Shown here in pieces: positions 1-8,003 of a DNA stretch of 34,505 nt. Source of the stretch: Oscillospiraceae bacterium. GTDB lineage: Bacteria > Bacillota > Clostridia > Oscillospirales > Oscillospiraceae. How positions within the stretch are numbered: position 1 is the stretch's first letter; each line of letters begins with the position of its first letter. The position numbers and the translations under genes were made by a program. Below the pieces are notes generated by a model, which did not search any database, had not been told where the DNA came from, and worked only from the letters and a program-made list of their open reading frames with translations. Where the stretch lies: contig JAISXU010000046.1 in assembly GCA_031270395.1 (NCBI GenBank), forward strand, positions 1 to 34,505, in the 5' to 3' direction.

Positions 1-16
1 GTGCCGAATTAATAGC

Positions 17-112
17 GCGCAAATGTTTCGGTTGCCGCCAAAGGCGGCGAGAAACATGCGCTTATGAGCGAGAAAAGTCCCGAGCGGCTTTGCCGTAAGG
101 ATAAGACTTTTC
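17..112. repeat. Two nested stem-loops downstream of the SLH protease
   Basis: The left edge of the window holds two clear inverted repeats. The first pairs ATGTTTC (23-29) with GAAACAT (51-57) and encloses a GCCGCC/GGCGGC inner stem. The second pairs GAAAAGTC (72-79) with GACTTTTC (105-112). They lie just past the stop codon of the minus-strand protease gene, but no U-run follows either stem, so I do not call a classical terminator. In style (short stems with rewritten sequence, purine-rich linkers) they resemble the structured repeats near the V-ATPase genes, but the linker sequences do not match. Confidence 0.6.
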
Positions 113-127
113 GAGCGGAGTAGTATA

Positions 128-1714
128 TTACATCAGGCTGATTATAGTTACTACAATATATTCCTTGCCGTCTATGATCTCGGGCCCGTATATTACAAAA
201 AGCCCGTACACGCCGTTGATGTACGCCTGAGAGACGCCGCCGGTCGTAGACACGTATCCGAGATGCGAAAAGAAGTTTTGTTCAAGCAGCTTCCCGTACC
301 CTTCGAGCACGGGGTCGAGCTCCTCCGGCAGCGCGCCGCGGTCGTACCGGAAGTAGACGCCCTCGTCGTCGCTGTCACGCGAGTGCAGCGGGATGTCGGC
401 ATACGCGCCGAAATCGGGGGTAGGAAAGTGATCCGGGTAATAGACGGTGTCGGGCAGCAGCGACGCGAGCTCGGCAAGACTGTCGAGACTCAGCGCCGAC
501 AGCGCGTCTATCGGCACGGCAAAATTGACGTTTTGGCCGCCCGAATACGTGCCGCTCGTAATCCCTATCACGCGTCCGTAAGCGTCGAGCAGCGCGCCTC
601 CGCTGCTTCCCGAGGAGATAGCCGCGTCGATTTGTATGTATTCGCCGTCTTCTACGGTGCGCAGAGCGCTAGAGACGATTCCGGCGGAAATAGAACCGGA
701 CAGCCCGAGCGGGCTGCCTATGGTGTACACCGTATCGCCCGCGCTGACCTTCGACGAGTCGGCGGCTTCAAGCGCGCGGAAGCCGCCGCCGTCCACCTTG
801 ACGACCGCAATATCTCTTGTCTCGTCGTAATCGTAAATGCCCAGTATGTCGTACTGCTCGCCGCTGCTCAAGGTGACGCTCGCCGTCGTGCCCCCCGAGA
901 GCACGTGATAATTAGTAAGCGCCGTGCCGTCCCCGTCAATGAAGAAACCGCTCCCGGACTTGACTCTGTTCCCGTTCGCGTCGTACACCTCAACATAGAA
1001 TACCGCCGGCGCGCACAGCTCGTACAGCGCCTCGGCCGTCAGCGCGGAGAGCAGCGGGCTTGACGCTCTGGCGTCGGGCAGCGCCATCCGTGAAATCACG
1101 GCGGCGGCCTCGGCGCGGCTGACGCCGCGGCCGGGATAGAAGGAGCCGTCCGCCGCGGCGCCCGTGAGGACGCCGGCGCGGTACAGCGCGTATACGGCGG
1201 GGCCGTAGCTGTACCCGGCGGCGACGTCGGGGATGGCGCCGTCGTCGATGCGGTTTATAGGCGTCAACTCCTCCTCCGGCAGCGCGGAGGCCAGAATCAC
1301 CGCAAAATCAGAACGTGAGGCGCGGGCGCCCGGATTCGGCAGCTCCGCGCCCGCTATGCCGTTCGCGCGGGCGTATTCCATGTACGGAGCGTACCACGGA
1401 GAGCCGCCCGCGAGCGGCCTTGGCGCCGCGTTATATATCCGGTGTACGGTCACGGCCAGCTTGACCGCCTCCGCGATAGTCAGCGTCCCCGCCGGATCAA
1501 ATTTTCCGCCGCCCCGGCCGTCTATCAGTCCCAGCTCGTACGCCGATTTGACGGACGCCGCGTACCACGCGCCGCTGTCGACGTCCTCGAATACGCCGCC
1601 GTCAGAGCTCCTTACAGGGTAGAAGCGTGTCATACCGCCCAGCGCGGACGATAAGGGCGCGATCGCCGCCGACGCCAGAATAACCAGCGCCAGAATTATT
1701 GCCGTCTTTCTCAT
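128..1714 (-). CDS. SLH-domain trypsin-like serine protease (S1C/DegP-like), surface anchored
   Basis: A 528-aa exported protease. Residues 1-25 form a signal peptide (MRKTAIILAL... ending near SSALG). Three SLH repeats follow at about 43-95, 104-150 and 161-210, with typical features such as FxDV, WYA, G-L-I-G and a closing SRAEAA; they should bind secondary cell-wall polymer. A trypsin-like domain spans about 230-405. The visible triad is His270 in TNYHVLSGG, Asp301 in DIAVVKVD and Ser371 in GSSGGALL, where the usual GNSGG has Ser in place of Asn. No PDZ domain is evident; the last 120 residues are unassigned. GGAGAG lies about 11 nt before the ATG. The gene follows nox on the same strand after 83 nt and may be co-transcribed with it. 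A housekeeping role in surface protein quality control or processing is inference. Confidence 0.88.
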   Translation of the reverse strand: MRKTAIILALVILASAAIAPLSSALGGMTRFYPVRSSDGGVFEDVDSGAWYAASVKSAYELGLIDGRGGGKFDPAGTLTIAEAVKLAVTVHRIYNAAPRPLAGGSPWYAPYMEYARANGIAGAELPNPGARASRSDFAVILASALPEEELTPINRIDDGAIPDVAAGYSYGPAVYALYRAGVLTGAAADGSFYPGRGVSRAEAAAVISRMALPDARASSPLLSALTAEALYELCAPAVFYVEVYDANGNRVKSGSGFFIDGDGTALTNYHVLSGGTTASVTLSSGEQYDILGIYDYDETRDIAVVKVDGGGFRALEAADSSKVSAGDTVYTIGSPLGLSGSISAGIVSSALRTVEDGEYIQIDAAISSGSSGGALLDAYGRVIGITSGTYSGGQNVNFAVPIDALSALSLDSLAELASLLPDTVYYPDHFPTPDFGAYADIPLHSRDSDDEGVYFRYDRGALPEELDPVLEGYGKLLEQNFFSHLGYVSTTGGVSQAYINGVYGLFVIYGPEIIDGKEYIVVTIISLM

Positions 1715-1797
1715 TATACTCTATACTCTCCGATACTGAACCTTCAGGCGTTATGAATACGGGCCGCGCGGACACCGCCGCTGCGTCGCCGCGGGCG

Positions 1798-3129
1798 CTA
1801 TTTCGCGCTCAGCGCCGCCATTGTTATGTAGTTGTAGGGCTGGTTGAAGTGCGGGAGGAAGAAAATGTCGAGCAGCTTCAGCTTGTCGATCGTGACGCCC
1901 TCCTCGACGGCAAGAGAGAACATGTGGATGCCCATCGATATATTCTCATATGAGGCCATCTGAGCGCCCAGAACGCGGCGCGTCTCGGAGTCGTAGACGA
2001 TGCGGAGCTTTACCTCGTTGTTGTTCGCCATAAAGGCGGGCTTTTGGAGCGCCGCGTAATCGGTGACGAGAGGGGAGAAGCCCGCCTTTTTCGCGGCCTT
2101 CTCGCTCAGACCGGTTGAAACCATGTTGTATCCGAAGATGCTGATGCCGTTTGAGCCCTGAACGCCGAGTGATTCGAGCGCCGTGCCGCAAACGTTGTGC
2201 GCCGCGACGATCCCGCTGCGCACGGCGTTTGTGGCCAGCGCGATGTACGTCCGTCCGCGCAGCGCGTTTGAGTATATCGAGGCGCAGTCGCCTATGGCGT
2301 ACACGTCCGGCAGACTCGTCTGCTGGCGCAGATCTACGGATATTGCGCCATTGCCGATGAGGTCAAGGCGTCCCGAGGCGAGCGACGCGTTCGGGCGGAA
2401 GCCGATCGCCATGACCGCCATGTCGATCTGATACTCGCCCTTGTCCGTCACGATCCCTTCGACTTTCGCGCTGCCCTTGAAGGACTGTACGCGCTCACCG
2501 AAGTGCAGCTCCACGCCGTTGTCGCCGAGTACCTTGTCCATGTCCGCGGTCAGGCTCTCGTCATAATAGGACGCCAGACTTGTGTTCTCCGCCTCAAACA
2601 GCAGCGCGCGCTGGCCGCGCCGCCTGACGGCCTCCGCCAGCTCCACGCCGATGTAGCCCGCGCCGACGACGGCTACGGTTTTTACACCCGGGTCGTCGAG
2701 CAGCTCGTTCGCCCGCCGCCCGTCCTGAAACAGCTTGACGGACTGAATGTTTTCAAGCTCTATGCCCGGTATTTGAGGAATTATCGGCAGAGAACCCATG
2801 GCGAGTATGAGCTTGTCGTAACCCAGAGTCAGCGCGGCGCCATCCTTTGTCACGGCCGCCGCCGTCTTCGCGTCGTAGTCGATTGACTTGATCTCCGTCT
2901 CCATATAGACCTTCGCGCCCTTTGCCGCCAGTGCGCCGGCGGACGAGTAGAAAAGCCCGTCTGAGCCGGATATTTGCCGCCCTATCCACAGCGCCGTGCC
3001 GCAGCCGAGATAGCTGATATTGTCGTTGCGGTCAACTATAGTCAGTTCGGCGTCAGGATAGTTGTCGAGGATGGTGTTTGCGGCCGCGGTACCGGCGTGA
3101 TTTGCGCCAATAAGCAGAATTTTACTCAT
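1798..3129 (-). CDS. nox: FAD-dependent NADH oxidase / CoA-disulfide reductase family (Nox-like)
   Basis: A 443-aa flavoprotein of the pyridine nucleotide-disulfide oxidoreductase superfamily. The start is the ATG preceding SKILLIG, supported by GGGGGAC 8-10 nt upstream; longer in-frame starts lack a site. The N-terminal FAD fold is seen in GANHAGTAAAN, and the single redox Cys43 sits in YLGCGTALWIG, the position used by water-forming NADH oxidases and CoA-disulfide reductases. An NAD(P)H-binding motif (VVGAGYIGVELAE), a second FAD motif (YAIGDCAS) and a C-terminal dimerisation domain ending FLPHFNQPYNYITMAAL are in order. Cytoplasmic oxygen detoxification and NAD+ regeneration in an anaerobe is the likely role. 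Nox, NADH peroxidase and CoA-disulfide reductase cannot be separated with certainty by eye. A sigma-A promoter lies directly upstream. Confidence 0.9.
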   Translation of the reverse strand: MSKILLIGANHAGTAAANTILDNYPDAELTIVDRNDNISYLGCGTALWIGRQISGSDGLFYSSAGALAAKGAKVYMETEIKSIDYDAKTAAAVTKDGAALTLGYDKLILAMGSLPIIPQIPGIELENIQSVKLFQDGRRANELLDDPGVKTVAVVGAGYIGVELAEAVRRRGQRALLFEAENTSLASYYDESLTADMDKVLGDNGVELHFGERVQSFKGSAKVEGIVTDKGEYQIDMAVMAIGFRPNASLASGRLDLIGNGAISVDLRQQTSLPDVYAIGDCASIYSNALRGRTYIALATNAVRSGIVAAHNVCGTALESLGVQGSNGISIFGYNMVSTGLSEKAAKKAGFSPLVTDYAALQKPAFMANNNEVKLRIVYDSETRRVLGAQMASYENISMGIHMFSLAVEEGVTIDKLKLLDIFFLPHFNQPYNYITMAALSAK

Positions 3130-3211
3130 TATAACAGTCCCCCAATAGTTTTTTGACCGGATAGTGCGCGTCACGCCGCAGCGCACGCGCGACAGCGTAT
3201 CCGTTTGAGAT

Positions 3212-3240
3212 ATTTTAACATATGCGACGCCGCAAGTCAA
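3212..3240 (-). promoter_or_regulatory. Sigma-A promoter of nox (extended -10)
   Basis: On the minus strand TTGACT (3240-3235) and TAAAAT (3217-3212) are separated by exactly 17 bp, and TG one base before the -10 gives an extended -10 element. Transcription would start near 3205, giving a leader of about 75 nt before the nox ATG at 3129. It lies between rsgA and nox, so nox is separately transcribed from the upstream operon. Confidence 0.8.
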
Positions 3241-3260
3241 TAACACGCAATACTGATAAT

Positions 3261-3295
3261 TATTCATTATTAACTATTCATTATTAATTATATTT
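3261..3295. repeat. Heptanucleotide AT-rich tandem repeat at the rsgA stop
   Basis: Five consecutive 7-nt units read TATTCAT, TATTAAC, TATTCAT, TATTAAT and TATATTT on the plus strand. The rsgA stop codon (complement of 3284-3286) and its last three codons lie inside this tract. The unit length matches the heptad repeat inside the giant surface protein at 10916-10950, although the sequence differs. Confidence 0.75.
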
Positions 3296-4165
3296 CCTCG
3301 CCTCGCGGTCGGCCGCCTCACGGCACAGCCGCTCGTAACCGGCGCGGCGCGATGGGTGTATCGCGCCCGAGTCCGCCGCGGCGCGGACGGCGCAGCCGGG
3401 CTCGCTGATATGCAGACAGTCGTCAAACCGGCACTTGCCGATGTACGGGGCAAAATCCGGGAACGTGTGTTGTATCTCCGATCTTTTCATCATACCTATA
3501 CTGTCGGCGTCAAACGACGAGAAGCCCGGGGTGTCGGCGATTATGGCGTCTCCGCCCAGTCTGTACAGCTCGACGTGGCGCGTCGTATGGCGGCCTCTGC
3601 CCAGCTTGCGGCTGACGTCTCCCGTGGCTATACCCAGCTCTGGCGCGAGCATATTCAATATGCTCGACTTGCCGACGCCGGAATTGCCCGTGAGCGCGCT
3701 GAAACGGCCCGCGAGGACGGAGCGTATCTCGTCGCGCCCCTGACCGGTGTCCGCGCTCGCGCGTATCGTAATGAAGCCCGCGCGGGAGTATATGTCGAAC
3801 AGCGCATCCGCGTCGTCCATGTCGCACTTGTTTACGCATATGACAGCGCGGCAGCCGCGGCTGTGCGCCGCGGCCGTCATGCGGTCTATGAGAAACGGGT
3901 CGGTCACGGGCAGGGCGCCGGACGCTATTATGACGAGCTGGTCGATATTCGCGACGGGAGGACGGGTAAACGCGTTTCGCCTCGGCAGAATATCCATGAC
4001 TACGCCCTTGCCCGGCCCGGACACGGCGACGCTGACCGTGTCCCCGACAAGCGGCGGAACGCCGTCCAGCCGGAGCCGGCCGCGCGCACGGCACTCGAGC
4101 GTCCCGCCGTCCGCCTCGACGTAGTAAAAGCCGGACAGCGCCTTGAAAATAACGCCTTGAAGCAT
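3284..4165 (-). CDS. rsgA: Ribosome small-subunit-dependent GTPase RsgA (YloQ/YjeQ)
   Basis: A 293-aa circularly permuted GTPase that acts in late 30S subunit maturation. An OB-fold occupies about residues 1-65. The G motifs occur in the family's permuted order: G4 NKCD at 112-115, G1 GNSGVGKS at 160-167 and G3 DTPG at 211-214. A C-terminal zinc-binding domain is shown by Cys245, Cys250, His252 and Cys258 in the CRFDDCLHISEPGC block. Length is normal for the family. It is the last gene of the fmt-to-rsgA operon and starts 15 nt after prkC ends. The usual Firmicute neighbour rpe is absent downstream; an AT-rich heptad repeat and the nox promoter follow instead. Confidence 0.97.
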   Translation of the reverse strand: MLQGVIFKALSGFYYVEADGGTLECRARGRLRLDGVPPLVGDTVSVAVSGPGKGVVMDILPRRNAFTRPPVANIDQLVIIASGALPVTDPFLIDRMTAAAHSRGCRAVICVNKCDMDDADALFDIYSRAGFITIRASADTGQGRDEIRSVLAGRFSALTGNSGVGKSSILNMLAPELGIATGDVSRKLGRGRHTTRHVELYRLGGDAIIADTPGFSSFDADSIGMMKRSEIQHTFPDFAPYIGKCRFDDCLHISEPGCAVRAAADSGAIHPSRRAGYERLCREAADREARKYN

Positions 4166-4179
4166 ACCTTCCGCGCCCG

Positions 4180-6156
4180 CTACGGCAGAAGCGAATCGGG
4201 CGGAGGCGTCTCCTCGCCGCCGCTTATATCGGGCGGCACGCCTGTTATATTATCCCCGTCCGTCCCGTCCGTCGGGGGGGGGACGTCAGTCGGGGGAGGC
4301 TGCTCGGGATACGTCTCTGTGGGCGTCGGCGTCGGAGTCTCCGTCGGCGTTTCCTCGGGTGTCGGAGTCGGCGTGGGCGTCTCCGTCGGGGTCTCCTCGG
4401 GGCCCATCGACACATGCAGAGACACTTCCGTGCGGATCGGCACCTCCGTGCCGGCGTCAACATTCTGGAATACTATGATCCCGGCCTCGGCGGCGTCGTG
4501 GACGAGCTCGATTTTTACGGTGAGGTCAAGGCTGAACAGACGCGACTCGCCCACGTCCTGCTTCAGGCCGACGACGCTGGGCACTCTGGCAAATATGATG
4601 TCCGGTCCGGCGCTGTATATGATAAACACGGTCTTACCGCGCGAGAGCGTCTCTCCGAACTTCGGGCGCGTCTCTATCACGTATTCCGGCGTCACGCTGT
4701 CGCTGACGGTCTGGTCGTATCTGATTTCAAGATCGAGATCCAAATCCTCCAATATGCCCACGGCGACTCTGTAGTCAATATTTGTGACGTCCGGCATCTT
4801 GACGGGCGGAGGCCCGCCCGTGGACACCGTAAGTCTGATGTCTATGCCGTCCGGTCTCAGCGTCTGCTGCCGATTCGCGCCGGGCTCCTGATCCACGATG
4901 TAGCCCTCGCCGTAGCTGTCGCTGCTCTCGTATTCAGGCTCGAGAAAATTGTAATACTGGGTGTATTCGGGATCGCCCAGCACCTCGCTGTATTTCGATC
5001 CAACGAAATTGGGGATCTTGATTACCTCTGTGTCGGGATTCAGCATATCCTTGAAAAAATACGTCCACATGAATACGCAGACCAGTATGAGGAATACGAT
5101 TATGCCCATGACCCCGACGAGCGTCGATGTCTGAGACGCCCTCCTGCGGTTGCCGCGGTACTCGTCGCGCGTCATTTCGGGGCGTCTGGGCGTGCGCGTC
5201 CGTCTCGGGCCCGCGACGGGCGCCCGCTCGATAATACCGCTTTTGGGCACCGGCTTCGTCGTGTGTATATCCTCGCGCGCCGGTATCAGCGCCTCGGACG
5301 CGGCGTAGTTGAACACCGCCGCGGGGTTCTTGCGGAACTCCTCCAGATCGAGCAGCATCTCGTCGGCCGTCGCGTAACGCAGCGAGAGATCGGCCTCCAT
5401 CGCGTGCATCGTGATGTTTTCGAGTCCCTCCGGAATATCCGGGTTTATGTCGCGCGGCATCAGGGGCATGGCGCTTATATGCTGGATGGCGACGGATACG
5501 GCGGAATCCCCGACAAACGGCAGATGGCTTGTGAGCATCTCGTACATAACGACGCCTACAGAGTAAATATCGGTGCGCGCGTCCACATGACCGCCCTTCG
5601 CCTGCTCCGGAGAGATATAGTGTACCGAGCCGAGCGCGTCCCGCGTCAGGGTGTTCTGCACGGACAGAAGCTGCGCTATGCCGAAATCCGCGACCTTTAC
5701 GCTGCCGTCCTTTAATATCATCGTGTTGTGCGGCTTGATGTCGCGGTGGATTATCCCCTTGGAGTGCGCGTGACTGAGCGCTTTTGTTATCTGCGTGGCG
5801 AAATGGAGCGACTCCTTCCAGTTGAGCAGTCCCTTTCTGTTTATATACTGCTTGAGCGTGATGCCCTCTATCAGCTCCATGACGATATACTCGATATTCC
5901 CGGAACGGCTGACGTCGTACACGGCTACGATGTTCGGATGCGACAGCATAGCCACCGCCTGCGACTCGGTGTGGAATCTGCGCCTGAATTCCTCGTCGCT
6001 GGCGAGCTCCTCCTTGAGTATTTTTACGGCTACAAGCCTGTTGAGCCTGTGGCAGCGGGCCTTGTAGACGTACGCCATGCCGCCCGCGCCAATGCGCTCG
6101 AGTATCTCGTATCTGTTGTCGAGCAGCATACCGATATACTTGTCGGCACTATCCAA
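4180..6156 (-). CDS. prkC: PASTA-domain Ser/Thr protein kinase PrkC/PknB
   Basis: A 658-aa transmembrane kinase. I place the start at TTG 6156 because GAGGGGG lies 8 nt upstream and the preceding in-frame residues do not look like kinase. The cytoplasmic kinase domain shows the glycine loop GAGGM (23-27), Lys45 in VAVKILK, Asp139 in HRDIKPHN, Asp157 in DFG and SPEQAKG. A basic juxtamembrane stretch leads to one membrane helix (VGVMGIIVFLILVCVF), then three PASTA domains starting near EVIKIPNFVG, VKMPDVTNID and FARVPSVVGL, expected to sense muropeptides or lipid II. The protein ends in a long Thr/Pro/Glu-rich tail with a C9 tract in the coding strand at 4282-4274. It is paired with the phosphatase PrpC 75 nt upstream. 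Confidence 0.96.
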   Translation of the reverse strand: MDSADKYIGMLLDNRYEILERIGAGGMAYVYKARCHRLNRLVAVKILKEELASDEEFRRRFHTESQAVAMLSHPNIVAVYDVSRSGNIEYIVMELIEGITLKQYINRKGLLNWKESLHFATQITKALSHAHSKGIIHRDIKPHNTMILKDGSVKVADFGIAQLLSVQNTLTRDALGSVHYISPEQAKGGHVDARTDIYSVGVVMYEMLTSHLPFVGDSAVSVAIQHISAMPLMPRDINPDIPEGLENITMHAMEADLSLRYATADEMLLDLEEFRKNPAAVFNYAASEALIPAREDIHTTKPVPKSGIIERAPVAGPRRTRTPRRPEMTRDEYRGNRRRASQTSTLVGVMGIIVFLILVCVFMWTYFFKDMLNPDTEVIKIPNFVGSKYSEVLGDPEYTQYYNFLEPEYESSDSYGEGYIVDQEPGANRQQTLRPDGIDIRLTVSTGGPPPVKMPDVTNIDYRVAVGILEDLDLDLEIRYDQTVSDSVTPEYVIETRPKFGETLSRGKTVFIIYSAGPDIIFARVPSVVGLKQDVGESRLFSLDLTVKIELVHDAAEAGIIVFQNVDAGTEVPIRTEVSLHVSMGPEETPTETPTPTPTPEETPTETPTPTPTETYPEQPPPTDVPPPTDGTDGDNITGVPPDISGGEETPPPDSLLP

Positions 6157-6231
6157 TTGATTGTCCCCCTCTTGTCGCCAAAACGATGCCGGAGCGCGTC
6201 TCACACGGGGCGCTATCTGCTTCCGGCTGTG

Positions 6232-6957
6232 TCATCTTCTGAAAAGCACCGCGGTCACGTTGTCCGGCGCGCCCCGCGAGAGCGCGAGACCGACGAGTCT
6301 CTCGCAGCCCTCGCGGATGTCCTTGCAGTACGCTATCTCGTAGAATATCTCGCGCTCCTCGACGATATTTGAGAGCCCGTCGGAGCACAGGAGCAGAAAA
6401 TCGCCCTCGTGGAGCTCCGGCCTGAATATGTCGGGCAGTTCGTCGGCGCTCGTGCCGAGCGCGCGCGTAATGAGATTTTTCTTGGGATGATCCTTCGCCT
6501 CCATGCGCGTGATGTCGCCGCGGTCGATCATCTCCTCGACTACGGAGTGATCCTTTGTCACCTGATATATCGCGTCGCCCGTTATCCTGTACGCCCTGCT
6601 GTCGCCTATATTCACGACCGTGCAGCTCTCGCGCGTCACCGCGGCCGCGACGAGTGTCGTACCCATCCCGGCGCAGCTCTCGTCGCCGACGCTCTTACCG
6701 TACACCGCGCTGTTGGCGTCCGCTACGGCCGCGAACAGCGCGGCGGTGAAATCAGCGCCCTCGGCGGCCGAGCTCCGCATGGACTCCATGAAACAGTCGG
6801 CGGCCATACTGCTCGCGATATTGCCGGCCTGCGCGCCGCCCATGCCGTCGCACACGATGAACACCGCGACGTTTCTGTTCTCATCCAGCATCGTCGCGAA
6901 CGCGTCCTGATTTTGACGCCTCACGACGCCTACGTTCGTATTGCCCCATATCTCCAT
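6232..6957 (-). CDS. prpC: PP2C-family protein phosphatase (PrpC/Stp)
   Basis: A 241-aa metal-dependent Ser/Thr phosphatase that reverses phosphorylation by the adjacent PASTA kinase. PPM/PP2C motifs are visible in order: RQNQDAF at 14-20, VCDGMGG at 35-41 with the metal-binding Asp37, NIGDSRAYRI, TKDHSVVEEM, LLCSDGLSNIV and a terminal PDNVTAVLF. Length matches soluble bacterial Stp enzymes and there is no membrane segment. Its ATG overlaps the rlmN stop codon by one base (TAATG on the minus strand), which points to translational coupling. Confidence 0.96.
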   Translation of the reverse strand: MEIWGNTNVGVVRRQNQDAFATMLDENRNVAVFIVCDGMGGAQAGNIASSMAADCFMESMRSSAAEGADFTAALFAAVADANSAVYGKSVGDESCAGMGTTLVAAAVTRESCTVVNIGDSRAYRITGDAIYQVTKDHSVVEEMIDRGDITRMEAKDHPKKNLITRALGTSADELPDIFRPELHEGDFLLLCSDGLSNIVEEREIFYEIAYCKDIREGCERLVGLALSRGAPDNVTAVLFRR

Positions 6958-8003
6958 TACAACCGCTCACTTTTTTGTGTCTGTATTTCCCCGCCGCGCA
7001 GTTGCCCGCATGCGGCGTCTATATCGCCCCCGAGCCGGCGCCTGAACGTATAGTTTACGCCGCGTTCGCGCAGCGCGCCCTCAAAAGCCCTGACCCGCTC
7101 GCGCGCGGAGGGGCGGAACGCGAGTCCCGGAACGCAGTTGAGCGGGATGAGGTTGAGGTGCCCGCCCGATTTCGCGAGCAGTCCCGCGAGCAGCCGCGCC
7201 TGAGAGACGGAATCGTTCACTCCGTCGATAAGCGCATACTCGTAGGAGACGCGTCTGCCGGTTTTTTCATAGTAGCGGCGCACCGAATCGAACAGATTAT
7301 CCACGCCGACGCCCCTGTTCACCGGCATGAGACGCGACCGCGTCTCGTCGTCGGGCGCGTGCAGCGACACCGACAGCGTCAATTGTAAATTAAAATCACC
7401 CAATTTGTCAACTTTTTCTGTCAAGCCGCAGGTGGAGAGCGAGATATGTCTCGCTCCGATGTTGCAGCCGCGACCGTCGCCGGCTATCCGCAGGAAGCGC
7501 AGTACGTTGTCAAAGTTGTCAAGCGGCTCTCCCATTCCCATGAGCACGACGTTAGATACGCGCGCGCCGAGCTCCGCGCCGCTGAAAATAACCTGATCCA
7601 GTATCTCGGACGCGGACAGATTTCGGCTTAAGCCGCGTATGGCCGTGGCGCAGAAAGCACACCCCATCCGGCAGCCCGCCTGACTCGACACGCACACCGT
7701 ATTTCCATGCTTGTACGGCAGCGTGACGCTCTCCACCGTGTTGCCGTCGTCAAATCCCCAGAGGTATTTGACGGCGCCGTCGCGCTCCGACGTCTGCTTA
7801 CGCAGCAGCGCGGGAGGCGATATGGCAAAATGCTCCGCCAGCTCCTCGCGGAGCGATTTCGGAAGATTTGTCATGTCGTCGAAGGAGCGCGCGCCCTTTG
7901 CAAGCCACGCGAACACCTGACCCGCCCTGTAGCGCGGCTGCGCGAGATCGTCAAGGCGCGCGCCCAATTCGTCGAAGGTTAAGGATTTGACGTCGGTTTT
8001 CAT
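6957..8003 (-). CDS. rlmN: 23S rRNA (adenine2503-C2)-methyltransferase RlmN
   Basis: A 348-aa radical SAM enzyme that methylates A2503 of 23S rRNA and A37 of some tRNAs. The start chosen is the ATG opening MKTDVKSL, because it forms an ATGA overlap with the rsmB stop and matches family length. The [4Fe-4S] cluster motif is Cys111, Cys115 and Cys118 in CRMGCAFC. The C-terminal methyl-carrier cysteine is probably Cys332 in DIDAACGQL. Other family blocks are MGMGEPLDNFDNV, SLHAPDDETR and LIPLN. It lies in the middle of the formylation/rRNA modification/kinase operon. Confidence 0.97.
   Translation of the reverse strand: MKTDVKSLTFDELGARLDDLAQPRYRAGQVFAWLAKGARSFDDMTNLPKSLREELAEHFAISPPALLRKQTSERDGAVKYLWGFDDGNTVESVTLPYKHGNTVCVSSQAGCRMGCAFCATAIRGLSRNLSASEILDQVIFSGAELGARVSNVVLMGMGEPLDNFDNVLRFLRIAGDGRGCNIGARHISLSTCGLTEKVDKLGDFNLQLTLSVSLHAPDDETRSRLMPVNRGVGVDNLFDSVRRYYEKTGRRVSYEYALIDGVNDSVSQARLLAGLLAKSGGHLNLIPLNCVPGLAFRPSARERVRAFEGALRERGVNYTFRRRLGGDIDAACGQLRGGEIQTQKSERL

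Noticed and set aside
3356-4774. Long plus-strand open frame opposite rsgA and prkC
   Set aside because: It is the antisense shadow of GC-rich genes with clear family motifs on the minus strand; the peptide is Arg/Val/Tyr-rich, has no recognisable domain and has no ribosome-binding site.
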